In this document: positions 44,326-53,255 of the stretch, piece by piece
Numbering within the stretch: position 1 is the first letter of the stretch
How the letters are laid out: each line of letters starts with the position of its first letter
DNA from: Pseudonocardia petroleophila
Lineage (GTDB): Bacteria; Actinomycetota; Actinomycetes; Mycobacteriales; Pseudonocardiaceae
NCBI RefSeq assembly: GCF_014235185.1
Contig: NZ_CP060131.1
Location: 937,501 to 1,001,500, forward strand
Length of the DNA: 64,000 nt
Reading direction: 5' to 3'
Translations under genes and position numbers: made by a program
Notes under the pieces: generated by a model
Database searches by the model: none
What the model saw: only the letters and a program-made list of their open reading frames with translations
Told to the model about the DNA's origin: nothing

Positions 44326-47300
44326 TCAGCGATCGCGGACCAGCTCCGCGCCGTCGTCCATCTCGACGACCGGCTCGGCCTGCCGGCCCAGCTCGATCAG
44401 CTGCTCGTCCTCGGCGGCCCGCGCAGCGCGGGCAGCCTCGACCTGCTGCCGGGCTGCGATCTCGGCGAGGGCGGCCTGCGCGCGCTCGACGGTCTCAGCG
44501 GTCTCGTCGACCGTCGGGATGCGCCGACGCTCAGCCGCGTCGGTCCGCTCGCTGACGTGCGCGGTACTGACCTCACGGACGTCGGGCACGGCGGTCTCGA
44601 CCGCGTCGACCGGCTCGTCGAGTAGCTCGGCCGCCGGGTCGTGCAGTTCGTGCTCGTCGTGGATCGCGCGGTCACGCTCGGCGTCGGCCTGCTCGGCGAG
44701 GTGCGCGGCGAGCCACTCGTCCGCCGTCACACGGTCGTCCTGCTCGTCGGGGTCGATGCCGCGGGCGCGGAGTTCGGCGCCGGAGCGGTGGGCCTCGTCC
44801 CGCGTGACGGCGGTGTGGACGTACCACCGGCCGCGGGCCTCGTCGGCGTCCTCGAGCACAGCGGCGCGTGCGGCGAGCTGCTCCGCCTCCTGCGCGGCCG
44901 CGGCGGCGTCGGCACGGAGCCGCGCGGCGTCGGCCTCGTCGACGCCCGAGGCGTCGGCGTGCGCGGCCCACACCTCGGCGTCGGTGCAGGCCTGGGCGAG
45001 GGCCTGGTGGACGGCGTCGAGTTCGTCGGCGACGTCGCGCGGCGCCCATTGCTCCTCCCGCTGGTACGCGACGTACCGGGCGCGGAGCTGGCCGTCGGTC
45101 AGGTCGGCCTCCTCGGCGCCGGCGTCGAGCAGCCCGAGCGCCTCGTGCGCGGCCCGGTAGACCGCCGCCTTCTCCGCGAGTCCGGGGGCTGGCGCGAAGC
45201 CGAGCGGGTCGCGGTCGTCGGTGTATCCGGCGAGTTCGCGGTAGGCCGCGGCCCAGCCGGCGCGGTGCTCCCACTCCTGGCGGGCGAGCACGTCGTCGTC
45301 GGCCGGGACCGGGCCGAGCGCATCGAGGGCCCATCGCGGCGGCTGCTCGGCGACTTCGGCGCCGAGTTCGTGGCGGCGGGTGTCGGCGGCCTCGGCGCGG
45401 TCGCGCATCCATGCGGCCCACTCCTCCGGCACCCGGGACGGGATGAGGTCGCTCATCGTCGTCAGGTGCGGGGTGAGCCGGCCGGCGTAGGCAGTGGTAA
45501 TGCGGCTGTGGAGCACCTGGGCGGGTGAGCGGGCGCCGGTCAGGTCCCGGTCGGCGAGCACGCCGGACAGCACGGCATCGGGGTCGTGGCCGGCGAGTTC
45601 CGCGGTGCGCAGCAGCCGCTCCAACGAGCCGAACGCCTCGTCCGCGGCGAGCGCGGTGCGCTGGTCGGGCGTGATCGCGCCCTCGGCGGTGAGCCGGTCG
45701 AGCGTGGCCGCGGTCCGGCCGACGGTGACGGTGCGGCCGATGACGTCGGCGAGCTGGTCGACGTGGGTCATCGTCGAGCGCGCGGCCATCTCGTCCTGCT
45801 CGCGCTCGGCCAGCGCGGAGCGCTCGCGCTCGTACCCGTCGAGCACGTCGGCCAGCACCGCGGCGGCACTGCGCGGCTCAATCTCGAACGTCTGCCCGGT
45901 GTCGGTGTCCGCTGCGGTAGCGGTGGTGACCACCCACGCGGCGTTGCTCTCCCGCCCGCGGGTCATCGGCACCAGCAGTCCGGGAAGGTCCGTCCCGGAC
46001 CCGGGCACGCAATGGGCGGTGTCGACCGTGCGGCCCTCGGCGGCGTGCACGGTGGAGGCATAGCCGAGCGTCAGGTCGGCGGTCACGTAGGCGGGCGGCA
46101 GGGCGAGCGGGTCGCCGAGCACCTCCCCGTCCGGGCGCCGCTCGACCACCGGCGCCACGGTGAGCCCGCCGTCCGGGCGCAACGCGGTGACGCGGTAGGT
46201 GTCGCGGTTGATCGGGGCGCGGGTGTTGCCGTCGACGCCGATCAGCTCCCACCCGTTGCGACGGGCCTGCACGAGATCGCCGACGCCGGCCACGACGCCC
46301 TCCCAGCCTTCGCGGGCGAGCGGCACACCCTGCTCGTCAACCCGGCCGAGCGCGACCAGCTCGGCGCGCAGCGCGGCCGACACCCGCGCGGCGGCGGCGT
46401 TGTCGCGGACCATCAGCAGCGACTCGCGGCCGGCGAGGGTGTCGGCGAGCCACGCCCGGGACGCGGCGGTCTCGGCCTGCTCGGGCGTGCCGCCCTCGCG
46501 GAGCCGGCCGTGCTTGGCGTACTCGGCGAGCACACCCGTGTCCCCGTCACGCAGTCGCAGCGACGCGGCGCGCTCCCACTGCGAATGGAAGCGGCGGACG
46601 TCGGTGAGCTCGTAGCGGATACCGTGCTCGGCGACGTCGGCCAGCGCCCCGCCCGGCCCGACGGCGCCGAGCTGGCGCGGGTCGCCGACGAGAAGCAGCT
46701 TCGCACCGGACTCGGCACACCGGGCCTGGATCTCGGCGAGCTGGTCGGTCCCGGCCATGTTCGCCTCGTCGACGACCACGAGATCGTCGGGCCGCAGCCG
46801 CCACCGCTCGTCGGCCGCGGAGCCGGCGCGGAGCCGGTTCTGCGCACCGAGCCACGCGGCGGTGTTCGTCGCGGCGGTGACGCCCTCCTCGGCGAGCACC
46901 CCGGCCGCCACCTGCGACGGGGTCAGCCCGAAGACGCGCCGGTCGTCGAGGCCGGCCCACGCCTCGGACAGCGCGCCGACGACGAACGACTTGCCGGTGC
47001 CGGGCGCGGCCGACAGGACCTCGACCTGCGCACCAGAGGTCAGCACGCCGCGCAGCGCGGCCGCCTGGTCGACGCCCAGCGGGCGCCCGGACGTGGCGAA
47101 CCGGGCGACCATGGAGTCTGCGGCGTCCGTGGTGAACCGGGCCGTGCCGCGGCGGACCATCGCGGCGCGCAGCGCGTGCTCCGCCGAGACCTGGCCCTCG
47201 GTGGTGAACAGGGCGACGGCGGGCGCGGTGTAGGGCGACTGGCCGTTGGCGAGCAGCTCCGACGCCGGCAGGTTGGTCGTATCGCCGGGGCGGGTCACCG

Positions 47301-48672
47301 GAACCGCACCGTCGAGCGCGGCGTCGGTGAGCCCGTCGAGGAGCGGCCGGACGTCCTCGGGCCGTATGCGGAGGTTGCCCGGCAGTGCGTCGGAGACGGC
47401 TCGCAGGAGCCCCGAGCGGGTCCACGCCTGCTTCGTCTCCGACACCCCGGCGAGCGCGCGGTCGACGACGTCGCGCACCGACCACGCGGCCGCCTCGCTT
47501 GCCTGCTGGGCGCGGGCCCGCACGTCGTGGGCGATCTGCCCGAGTCCGGTCCCGATCGTGCTCGCGCACTGCTCGGTCCACCGGGCGAGCTGCTCGCCGC
47601 GGGTCTCCCCCACGTGCGACTTCGCCGCGCGGGTGGCGAGCGTGGCCTGCCGGGCGATGTAGAACCGCTCCGCAGACGACGGCTCGCGCCCATAGGTCCG
47701 GCGGAACTCGCCGAGCATCTCCGCCGTCCGGCCGGTGACCGCGCGCCGGCGCGAGGAGAACAGGTCCATCACCTCGGCCGACACGCCGACCACCTCGCGC
47801 GCCCGCCCGTCGGGACGGGTGGCGAACTCGACGCCGAGCGAGCGCGTCATGTGGGCCTCCATGACCCGCTCGCCGATCGCGCCGGCCGCGCCGCGCAGGG
47901 CGTGGATGGCGCGGGAGTCGAGCGTGCGCCACGTGCCGTCCGCGCACGGGACTCGGTTGAGCACGGCCTGGTGGACGTGCAGCTGCGGGTCCTTGTCGCG
48001 GGAGTCGTGCTGCAGGAATTGCGCGACGACCCACTCGTGAGCGTCCACCCAGCGGCCTGCCCCTCCGCCGTGGTGGCCGACGCGGGAGTAGCCGGCCTCG
48101 TCCTGCAGGTAGTCGATCACGGCGCGGGCGCCGGCCATCACGGCCTCCTCGACGGCCTGCGCGTGTGCCTCCCACGCCTGCGCGGCTTCCTCGTCGCCCG
48201 CGGCGCGGGCATCGTTGGCCGCCCGCTCGAAGGCGACGGCGAGGACGGTGACGCTCTTGGGCGCGGAGAACGTCAGGTCGAGGAACGCGACGGCCTGACG
48301 GGAGGAACGCTCGGCCTGCGCGCGCAGCTCGGCCCGCTCCTCGGGTCCGGCGTCCGGGCGCGACTCCAGCAGCCCGGTGTGGATCTCGTCCGCGCTGCGG
48401 TACTTGCGGTGTCCCGGCGCGAGCGCGTCGGCCTCGTCCCAGGTCTCCGGCGAGCGAGAGCGCGGGTCGCGAGGGTCCCGCAGGTGCGAGTAGAGCGCCT
48501 CCATCAGGTGCGGGTCGACGTGGCCGTCGAGCCCGAGGGCCTCGGCGCCGGCGCCGTACCAACGTCCCGGCGGTTCGCCCGCAGCGACGGCGCCGGTGTA
48601 GTAGTTCTCGCGGCCCTTGGCGACGGCGTCGGTGAGGTAGCGGACGGAGTGTCCGGTAGCGATGCTGAGCAC
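44326..48672 (-). CDS. traA: TraA-like MobF relaxase-helicase (ICE2)
   Basis: A 1448-aa homologue of the ICE1 relaxase, similar over the whole length. Paired tyrosines ENYYTGA near residue 23, three-His motif as QLHVHQ (near 229; the first His of the ICE1 motif is Gln here), helicase Walker A APGTGKS near 557 and Walker B VVVDEAN near 640. GTG at 48672 follows AAGGAGG. The His-to-Gln change at one metal-ligand position deserves attention: the third ligand may come from another nearby His, or activity may differ. The oriT candidate at 48735-48757 is directly upstream. Confidence 0.9.
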   Translation of the reverse strand: MLSIATGHSVRYLTDAVAKGRENYYTGAVAAGEPPGRWYGAGAEALGLDGHVDPHLMEALYSHLRDPRDPRSRSPETWDEADALAPGHRKYRSADEIHTGLLESRPDAGPEERAELRAQAERSSRQAVAFLDLTFSAPKSVTVLAVAFERAANDARAAGDEEAAQAWEAHAQAVEEAVMAGARAVIDYLQDEAGYSRVGHHGGGAGRWVDAHEWVVAQFLQHDSRDKDPQLHVHQAVLNRVPCADGTWRTLDSRAIHALRGAAGAIGERVMEAHMTRSLGVEFATRPDGRAREVVGVSAEVMDLFSSRRRAVTGRTAEMLGEFRRTYGREPSSAERFYIARQATLATRAAKSHVGETRGEQLARWTEQCASTIGTGLGQIAHDVRARAQQASEAAAWSVRDVVDRALAGVSETKQAWTRSGLLRAVSDALPGNLRIRPEDVRPLLDGLTDAALDGAVPVTRPGDTTNLPASELLANGQSPYTAPAVALFTTEGQVSAEHALRAAMVRRGTARFTTDAADSMVARFATSGRPLGVDQAAALRGVLTSGAQVEVLSAAPGTGKSFVVGALSEAWAGLDDRRVFGLTPSQVAAGVLAEEGVTAATNTAAWLGAQNRLRAGSAADERWRLRPDDLVVVDEANMAGTDQLAEIQARCAESGAKLLLVGDPRQLGAVGPGGALADVAEHGIRYELTDVRRFHSQWERAASLRLRDGDTGVLAEYAKHGRLREGGTPEQAETAASRAWLADTLAGRESLLMVRDNAAAARVSAALRAELVALGRVDEQGVPLAREGWEGVVAGVGDLVQARRNGWELIGVDGNTRAPINRDTYRVTALRPDGGLTVAPVVERRPDGEVLGDPLALPPAYVTADLTLGYASTVHAAEGRTVDTAHCVPGSGTDLPGLLVPMTRGRESNAAWVVTTATAADTDTGQTFEIEPRSAAAVLADVLDGYERERSALAEREQDEMAARSTMTHVDQLADVIGRTVTVGRTAATLDRLTAEGAITPDQRTALAADEAFGSLERLLRTAELAGHDPDAVLSGVLADRDLTGARSPAQVLHSRITTAYAGRLTPHLTTMSDLIPSRVPEEWAAWMRDRAEAADTRRHELGAEVAEQPPRWALDALGPVPADDDVLARQEWEHRAGWAAAYRELAGYTDDRDPLGFAPAPGLAEKAAVYRAAHEALGLLDAGAEEADLTDGQLRARYVAYQREEQWAPRDVADELDAVHQALAQACTDAEVWAAHADASGVDEADAARLRADAAAAAQEAEQLAARAAVLEDADEARGRWYVHTAVTRDEAHRSGAELRARGIDPDEQDDRVTADEWLAAHLAEQADAERDRAIHDEHELHDPAAELLDEPVDAVETAVPDVREVSTAHVSERTDAAERRRIPTVDETAETVERAQAALAEIAARQQVEAARAARAAEDEQLIELGRQAEPVVEMDDGAELVRDR

Positions 48673-48734
48673 GGCAGCCTCCTTGTTGATCTTGCCATCG
48701 AGCGAGCACGCCAGGGCGAGCGAAGATCACCACG

Positions 48735-48757
48735 GGATCGTGATGCCTCGGTGTGCT
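48735..48757. other. Candidate oriT/nic region of ICE2
   Basis: GGATCGTGATGC, four variable bases, then GTGTGCT: the counterpart of 7335-7357 in ICE1 at the same position relative to traA. It lies in the 129-bp non-coding gap 48673-48801. Confidence 0.45.
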
Positions 48758-48801
48758 TCGTCCTGGGTTCTTCTGCTCGTCCTGGCGGTGATGCGCTTCG
48801 G

Positions 48802-49434
48802 TCAGGTGCGTCGGTGTTGCTGGCGGGTGTGGATGTCGGCTTCGTGGAGCTGCTCGTCGGTCGGTTCGGGTCGTGGGGCGAGTGCGTCCTTCGTCCAGGC
48901 GATGGCGATCAGCTCGGCGTGTTCGGCAAGCGGCGCGGGTGCGGCCGGCCGGGCGTGCGCGGTGCCGGTGCGGTGCAGGGACAGCTCGCACGTCCCGATC
49001 GCGGCGCGGACGCGCTTGGCGACGCCGGGGCGCTGGCGCTCGTGCCAGTCGCCGACGCGGGGCCAGGTGCCCGCCTGGGGGTCGAACGCCTCGGCGTGCG
49101 CGCGGCGCAGCCACCACAGCTCCTCGATCACGTCCGGGTGCCAGAGCCAGCACGCGGAGAGCACGGCGTCCGGGTAGCGGAGGTAGACGCGGCGGGTCCA
49201 CGCGATCAGGTCGGCGAGGTCGGTGACGGCCTGCTCGGGGTCCTGCGCGAGCATCCAGGACCGGACCGCGGTCGGCGCCTCCCCGGCCGGAGTGAGGGCG
49301 GCGGCCACCTCGGCGAGGTCCCCGGCGAGCTGGCGGACCAGCGCGTCGAGCGCGGATACCCGGCGGCTGTTGCGCTCCACGGCCTTCGCCACGGCGCCGA
49401 GCTGCTCGTCCTCGGACGCGCTCATCGCGGCCAC
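48802..49434 (-). CDS. Conserved element protein (ICE2), homologue of 8090-8716
   Basis: A 210-aa soluble protein sharing with the ICE1 gene the coiled-coil N terminus (AVAKAVERNSRRVSALDALV) and the motif SACWLWHPDVIEELWWL. It lies between relaxase and coupling protein, overlapping the coupling-protein gene by 13 bases. Its constant company with these two genes in both elements suggests a relaxosome/coupling accessory protein (inference). Confidence 0.7.
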   Translation of the reverse strand: MAAMSASEDEQLGAVAKAVERNSRRVSALDALVRQLAGDLAEVAAALTPAGEAPTAVRSWMLAQDPEQAVTDLADLIAWTRRVYLRYPDAVLSACWLWHPDVIEELWWLRRAHAEAFDPQAGTWPRVGDWHERQRPGVAKRVRAAIGTCELSLHRTGTAHARPAAPAPLAEHAELIAIAWTKDALAPRPEPTDEQLHEADIHTRQQHRRT

Positions 49435-51275
49435 CGGTCGCCCTCACCGCGCACCACGCGGAGCAGCGGACGCTCCTCGATGGGCACAACCTCGACGGCG
49501 CGCCACGGGTCGGCGGCCCGACGGAGGACGCTCGCCGCCCACGCGACCGGCCGGGCGACGCGGACCGCCAGCCACCGGCGGGCCGTGCGGGCGGTGGCGC
49601 GCAGTCGGACGTCGGGCGCGTCCGGGTGCTGCCACGCCCGGACGTCGGGGCGCCGGTACGCCATCTCGACGCGTCCGATGACTGGCGGCATCCCGCGGCG
49701 GAAGGCGACGACGGTCTCGGCGGGCAGGTTCGCGATCTGCGCCGGTGCGAGCACCGGGACCCGACGGACCGTCCGGGACGCGACGCGCCCGTGCAGATCG
49801 GTCGTGGTGATCGGCTCGTCTCGGTCGCCACCCAGCGTCGACCAGTAGTTGAGGTCGTCGCGGGACCGGGTGCCGCCGAACACCATGACGGCGGCGGTGT
49901 TGTTGAGGATGACCTCGGCCTTGGCGTCGCCCCAGCGGTCGAGCAACTGCGCGCGGGACTGGAACGCGCCGATGATGGTCACGCCGCGCCCACCCATGTC
50001 GGCCGTCCACTGGTGCAGCGGCACCGGGCAGATCAGCGCGGCCTCGTCGAGGGCGAGGGTGAGCGGCGGGTCGAGCCGACCGCCCTTGCGCAGCGCGGCG
50101 ATCCGCCGGGCCTCGCGGGCGATGTGCCCGGTGAGGGCGGAGACGAGCGGCGCGGTCTGCGTCTCCTCGGCGCCGAGCAGGTAGACCGTCGCGCGGGCGT
50201 CGAGCAGCTCGGCGACGTCGAACCCGGCTCCCCCGGTCCGCGGGCCCGTCGCCGCGGCGGTCGCCGCCTCGTGGGTGAGCCAGCCGAGCGCGGGCATGAT
50301 CGTCGACGTGATCGAGGAGCGGGTCTTCTCGTTCGTCGCGAGGAACTGCGCGGCGTCCTGCTGCAGGGCCGGCTGCGGCGAGCGACGCAGCAGCGACGCC
50401 ACCTCGGCCTTGGCGTCGTCCGGGTCGGTGACCCACCGCTGCACGTCGTGCATCGTTAGGTCGCTGTCGAGGGCGGCGGCGTGCAACAGCGCGGCCAGGA
50501 CGCGCCGGGCCTGCGACTCCCAGAACTCCCGGTCGCCCGACCCGCCGCCCCACATGCCGGCCGAGAGCAGGTCGGCGGCGCGCTCGGCGGCCGTTACGGG
50601 GTTGGTGCAGCCGGTGAGCGGGTCGAAGGTGATCGTCGAGCCGAGCGACGCGAGCCCCACCGGGTTGAACACGTAGACCGGGCCGCGGGCGCGGCGCAGG
50701 GGCGCGGTCAGGTCGTAGAGGTCGGTGCGGGTCGACGTCACCAGGACGGCGCCGGGCGCGTCCAGGATGCGGCCGGCGAGATACTGCGACTTGCCGGTCC
50801 TCGGGCCGCCGAAGATGCACACGACGTCCTCGCTGGACGCCCAGACGCGCATCAGCCCGGCGCGGCAGAGCAGCACGGCGACGTCGGCGGTGCGGACAGT
50901 CCAGTAGCGGGCGACCCGCTGCCAGCGCGTGACAGCAGCGAAGGACGGCCGGACGGTCCCGGCCCGGCGGCGCATCGCCAGGGAACCGGCCACCCTCACG
51001 ATGTCGGCTGTGGAGGCGACGCCCACCTTGCGCCGAGTGCGGGCACCCCAGCGGACGACGACCGCGGACGTGCGGGCGTAGCGGTGCCAGAGCAGCAGGG
51101 CCGCTGGCGCGAGCAGCAGGGCGAGGACCCACCCGGGGGTCTGCCGGTATAGCGTCATCGCCGGCAGCAGGGCGAACGCCCCGAAGGCGACGGCGACCAG
51201 ACGGGCACCGCGACTCCAGGCGGCCCAGGCCACCCCGGCGGACACGGCGAGTACGAGCAGGGCGGAGCCGTTCAC
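49422..51275 (-). CDS. TraG/VirD4-like type IV coupling protein (ICE2)
   Basis: A 617-aa membrane ATPase. Hydrophobic segments at the N terminus (SALLVLAVSAGVAWAAW; WVLALLLAPAALLLW), Walker A GGPRTGKS near residue 157 and Walker B LALDEAALIC near 408. Much of the core matches the ICE1 protein (RRVLAALLHAAA; GHIAREARRIA; TADMGGRGVTI). GTG 51275 overlaps the stop of the upstream HTH reading frame as GTGA, which fixes the start and argues that the HTH frame is translated. Confidence 0.9.
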   Translation of the reverse strand: MNGSALLVLAVSAGVAWAAWSRGARLVAVAFGAFALLPAMTLYRQTPGWVLALLLAPAALLLWHRYARTSAVVVRWGARTRRKVGVASTADIVRVAGSLAMRRRAGTVRPSFAAVTRWQRVARYWTVRTADVAVLLCRAGLMRVWASSEDVVCIFGGPRTGKSQYLAGRILDAPGAVLVTSTRTDLYDLTAPLRRARGPVYVFNPVGLASLGSTITFDPLTGCTNPVTAAERAADLLSAGMWGGGSGDREFWESQARRVLAALLHAAALDSDLTMHDVQRWVTDPDDAKAEVASLLRRSPQPALQQDAAQFLATNEKTRSSITSTIMPALGWLTHEAATAAATGPRTGGAGFDVAELLDARATVYLLGAEETQTAPLVSALTGHIAREARRIAALRKGGRLDPPLTLALDEAALICPVPLHQWTADMGGRGVTIIGAFQSRAQLLDRWGDAKAEVILNNTAAVMVFGGTRSRDDLNYWSTLGGDRDEPITTTDLHGRVASRTVRRVPVLAPAQIANLPAETVVAFRRGMPPVIGRVEMAYRRPDVRAWQHPDAPDVRLRATARTARRWLAVRVARPVAWAASVLRRAADPWRAVEVVPIEERPLLRVVRGEGDRWPR

Positions 51276-51480
51276 GGCTGGATCTCCGATCGGATCGGGG
51301 CGCCGTTGGTGGCGGCGTGGGCGAGTTCGGGCGGTGGGGTGGTGGTGCGGGCGCGGTCGATCAACCGGCGGGCCTCGTACTCCGAGACCCCCAGCTCGCG
51401 GGCGATCCGGCGGCGGCCGGCGCCCTCGGCAATCAGGTCGGCGGCGCGCGGTCGTCGTCGACGTCCGGTTCGGCCGGCGC
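51272..51480 (-). pseudogene. Detached HTH tail of the DUF2637 protein (ICE2)
   Basis: A frame encoding AADLIAEGAGRRRIARELGV and SEYEARRLIDRAR, a resolvase/RNA-polymerase-sigma-like HTH, with no start or ribosome binding site of its own. In ICE1 a comparable HTH tail is fused to the DUF2637 membrane domain in one reading frame. A single-base change near 51440-51470 would join the two here. It may be a true frameshift, a programmed one or a sequencing error. Confidence 0.6.
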
Positions 51481-51876
51481 CGCGTCCGGCACGGGACGGC
51501 CCACGTGCACCGCCAGGTGGACGACCGCACCGAGCACGGCCGGTGCGACGGCGGAGACGATGACGACGACCCACCAGGCCGGTCCCTGGCCGAAGGCGGC
51601 GAGCCCGTGGCCGAGCGCGTTGGCCGCGACCGACAGCCCGAGCAGGGCCAGCGCGAGCGAGCGGGCGAACCTGCGGGCGCCCATCGGCACGGCACCGCCG
51701 AGCCAGACGAGCGACCCGGCCGCGGCGCCGGCGTCGACGACGACCGGCAGCAGCCACGCCAGCTCCGGCGAGAACCCGCACAGCAGGGCGAGATCGCGCA
51801 GGGCGGCGAAGGACAGGACGGCGGCGGCCGTCGCGACGACCAGCAGTAGCCCGTAGAGCACGGCGCGGGCCCTCAC
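51433..51876 (-). CDS. DUF2637-like membrane protein (ICE2), frameshifted at its C terminus
   Basis: A 147-aa protein with about four membrane segments (LYGLLLVVATAAAVLSFAAL; LAWLLPVVVDAGAAAGSLVW; ARSLALALLGLSVAANALG; WVVVIVSAVAPAVLGAVVHL). It stops at VDDDRAPPT, just where the ICE1 counterpart continues into an HTH domain. GTG 51876 overlaps the upstream stop as GTGA. Spd-like role in transfer inferred. Confidence 0.7.
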   Translation of the reverse strand: MRARAVLYGLLLVVATAAAVLSFAALRDLALLCGFSPELAWLLPVVVDAGAAAGSLVWLGGAVPMGARRFARSLALALLGLSVAANALGHGLAAFGQGPAWWVVVIVSAVAPAVLGAVVHLAVHVGRPVPDAAPAEPDVDDDRAPPT

Positions 51877-52259
51877 GTCGGCACCTCGACACCGATGTGG
51901 CCGATGGTCGACCAGAACTCGTTGAACCGGCTCTCGGCCGCTGCGACGCCGGCGCGGGCGGCGCGGAGCTGCTCGACGGCGTCGGCGAGCCGGGTGGCCG
52001 GGTCGACGGCGCGGGTGTCGTCGTAGAGGGTGCGGCCGGTGGCGTAGCGGGCGACCTGGGCGGCGAGCACCTGCGTCAGGTCCTCGACCGCATGCAGGGT
52101 GCGGACCAGCTCGCCGGCGAGGGCGCAGAAGTCGGCGTGATCCGGGCCGGCCCAACGCTGGAGGCGGGCGACGTCCTCCCACCCGTCGGTCGCCTGCTCG
52201 GCGCGGGCGACCGCGGGCGCGCGGCCGTCGTCGGTGGGTGTCGTTGCGGTGGTGCTCAT
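51873..52259 (-). CDS. Hypothetical helical protein of the transfer operon (ICE2)
   Basis: A 128-aa protein, mainly helical (for example LVRTLHAVEDLTQVLAAQVA and DAVEQLRAARAGVAAAESRF), no membrane segment or known domain. Coupled by four-base overlaps to the WhiB gene upstream and the DUF2637 gene downstream. No counterpart is evident in ICE1. Confidence 0.6.
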   Translation of the reverse strand: MSTTATTPTDDGRAPAVARAEQATDGWEDVARLQRWAGPDHADFCALAGELVRTLHAVEDLTQVLAAQVARYATGRTLYDDTRAVDPATRLADAVEQLRAARAGVAAAESRFNEFWSTIGHIGVEVPT

Positions 52260-52753
52260 CTAGGATCGGGCCCTTCCTGCGTCTGTGTCCCTGCCTGGGT
52301 GCTGTGCGTGTGGGAGATCAGGAGGGGGGCCCGGTTGCAGCCGCGGCTCCCCTCCGCCTTGCTGATCCAGCGGGTGACGGTGCGGGCGGTGACGCCGCAC
52401 CGGTGGGCGACCTCGACGACCGGTCGTCCCGCCGTCAGCAGGACCCGCCCGGCAGCCTCGACCTCCACCCGCGTCGCGCCCGGCCGCAGCCCGGCGTCGA
52501 GCACGGCGGTCGCCCGCCCCGCCTCCGCCGACCCGCGCCCCCGCCGCTCCTCGGGCGTGAGCCCGCCGGCGATCCCGAACGGGATGCGCACCAGCGCCTC
52601 GGCCAGGCACTCGGCCCGGACCGGGCACCGCGCGCACACGGCCTTGGCGACGGCGACCTGCGCCTCGTAGACCGGACCGTCCTCGGCGGTGGGGAAGAAC
52701 GTCTCGGGCTCGACCGAGCGGCACTCCGCCCAGGCCCGCCACTCGCCGTTCAC
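52256..52753 (-). CDS. WhiB-family Fe-S regulator with C-terminal HTH (ICE2)
   Basis: A 165-aa protein with the Wbl cysteines (AECRS; AVCARCPVRAEC), the turn FGIAGGLTPEER and a second helix-turn-helix (PVVEVAHRCGVTARTVTRW) not present in standard WhiB proteins. Same architecture as 1752-2195 in ICE1, but here it is inside the transfer operon. GTG 52753 overlaps the stop of the small membrane protein gene. Confidence 0.85.
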   Translation of the reverse strand: MNGEWRAWAECRSVEPETFFPTAEDGPVYEAQVAVAKAVCARCPVRAECLAEALVRIPFGIAGGLTPEERRGRGSAEAGRATAVLDAGLRPGATRVEVEAAGRVLLTAGRPVVEVAHRCGVTARTVTRWISKAEGSRGCNRAPLLISHTHSTQAGTQTQEGPDPR

Positions 52754-52971
52754 CCGACCGCTCCGGACCCGGACAGGGCCGGCGTCGCAGCGTTGTCGAG
52801 GGTTGAGAGGAACGTCGCGACGGCGCTGGGCAGACCTGCACCGACCGGCGTCGAAACGAAGAGAACGATGGCGACGAGCGCGAACACCACGGCCCCGCCG
52901 GGCACCCGTGCCTTGGCGCAGATGATCGCGCCGACGATGGCGAAGAAGATCAGGACTCCGACGCTGGGCAT
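52750..52971 (-). CDS. Small membrane protein (ICE2)
   Basis: A 73-aa protein with two hydrophobic segments (VGVLIFFAIVGAIICA; GGAVVFALVAIVLFVS). It lies three bases after the xis stop and overlaps the WhiB gene. Possibly equivalent to the 69-aa protein at 8713-8922 in ICE1. Confidence 0.65.
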   Translation of the reverse strand: MPSVGVLIFFAIVGAIICAKARVPGGAVVFALVAIVLFVSTPVGAGLPSAVATFLSTLDNAATPALSGSGAVG

Positions 52972-52974
52972 CGC

Positions 52975-53238
52975 TCACACCCCCCGGCCGGGCTGGAAGG
53001 GGACCCACTCCGCGGCGTCGACGACGCTGCGGTCCGCCACGGCGGCGTCGACCATCTCCTCGAGCGCGCGGGCCGGGACGATGAGCCGGCCACGGATCTT
53101 CACGGCCGGGAACTCCCCCGCCGCGATGGCCCGGTAGACCGTCATCGCCGACATCCCGAGCAGCCGCGCCACCTCGGCGACGCTGTAGAACTGCGGCGCT
53201 CCGGCGGGCGGTTCCGTTCGCAACTGCAAACCTCGCAT
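52975..53238 (-). CDS. xis: Excisionase-like HTH protein (ICE2)
   Basis: An 87-aa protein clearly homologous to the ICE1 excisionase: FYSVAEVARLLGMSAMTVYRAI and FPAVKIRGRLIVPARALEEMV. ATG 53238 has GAGGGAG upstream; the longer open frame crosses the promoter. First gene of the minus operon, under the promoter and palindrome at 53256-53309. Confidence 0.82.
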   Translation of the reverse strand: MRGLQLRTEPPAGAPQFYSVAEVARLLGMSAMTVYRAIAAGEFPAVKIRGRLIVPARALEEMVDAAVADRSVVDAAEWVPFQPGRGV

Positions 53239-53255
53239 GACCACTCCCTCATTGT

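Noticed and set aside
45586-49848. Very long plus-strand open frame opposite traA and neighbours
   Set aside because: It is antisense to the relaxase and coupling-protein genes, has no domain or ribosome binding site, and arises from GC-rich third positions. The same holds for 13395-16007, 5984-7450 and 9009-10520.
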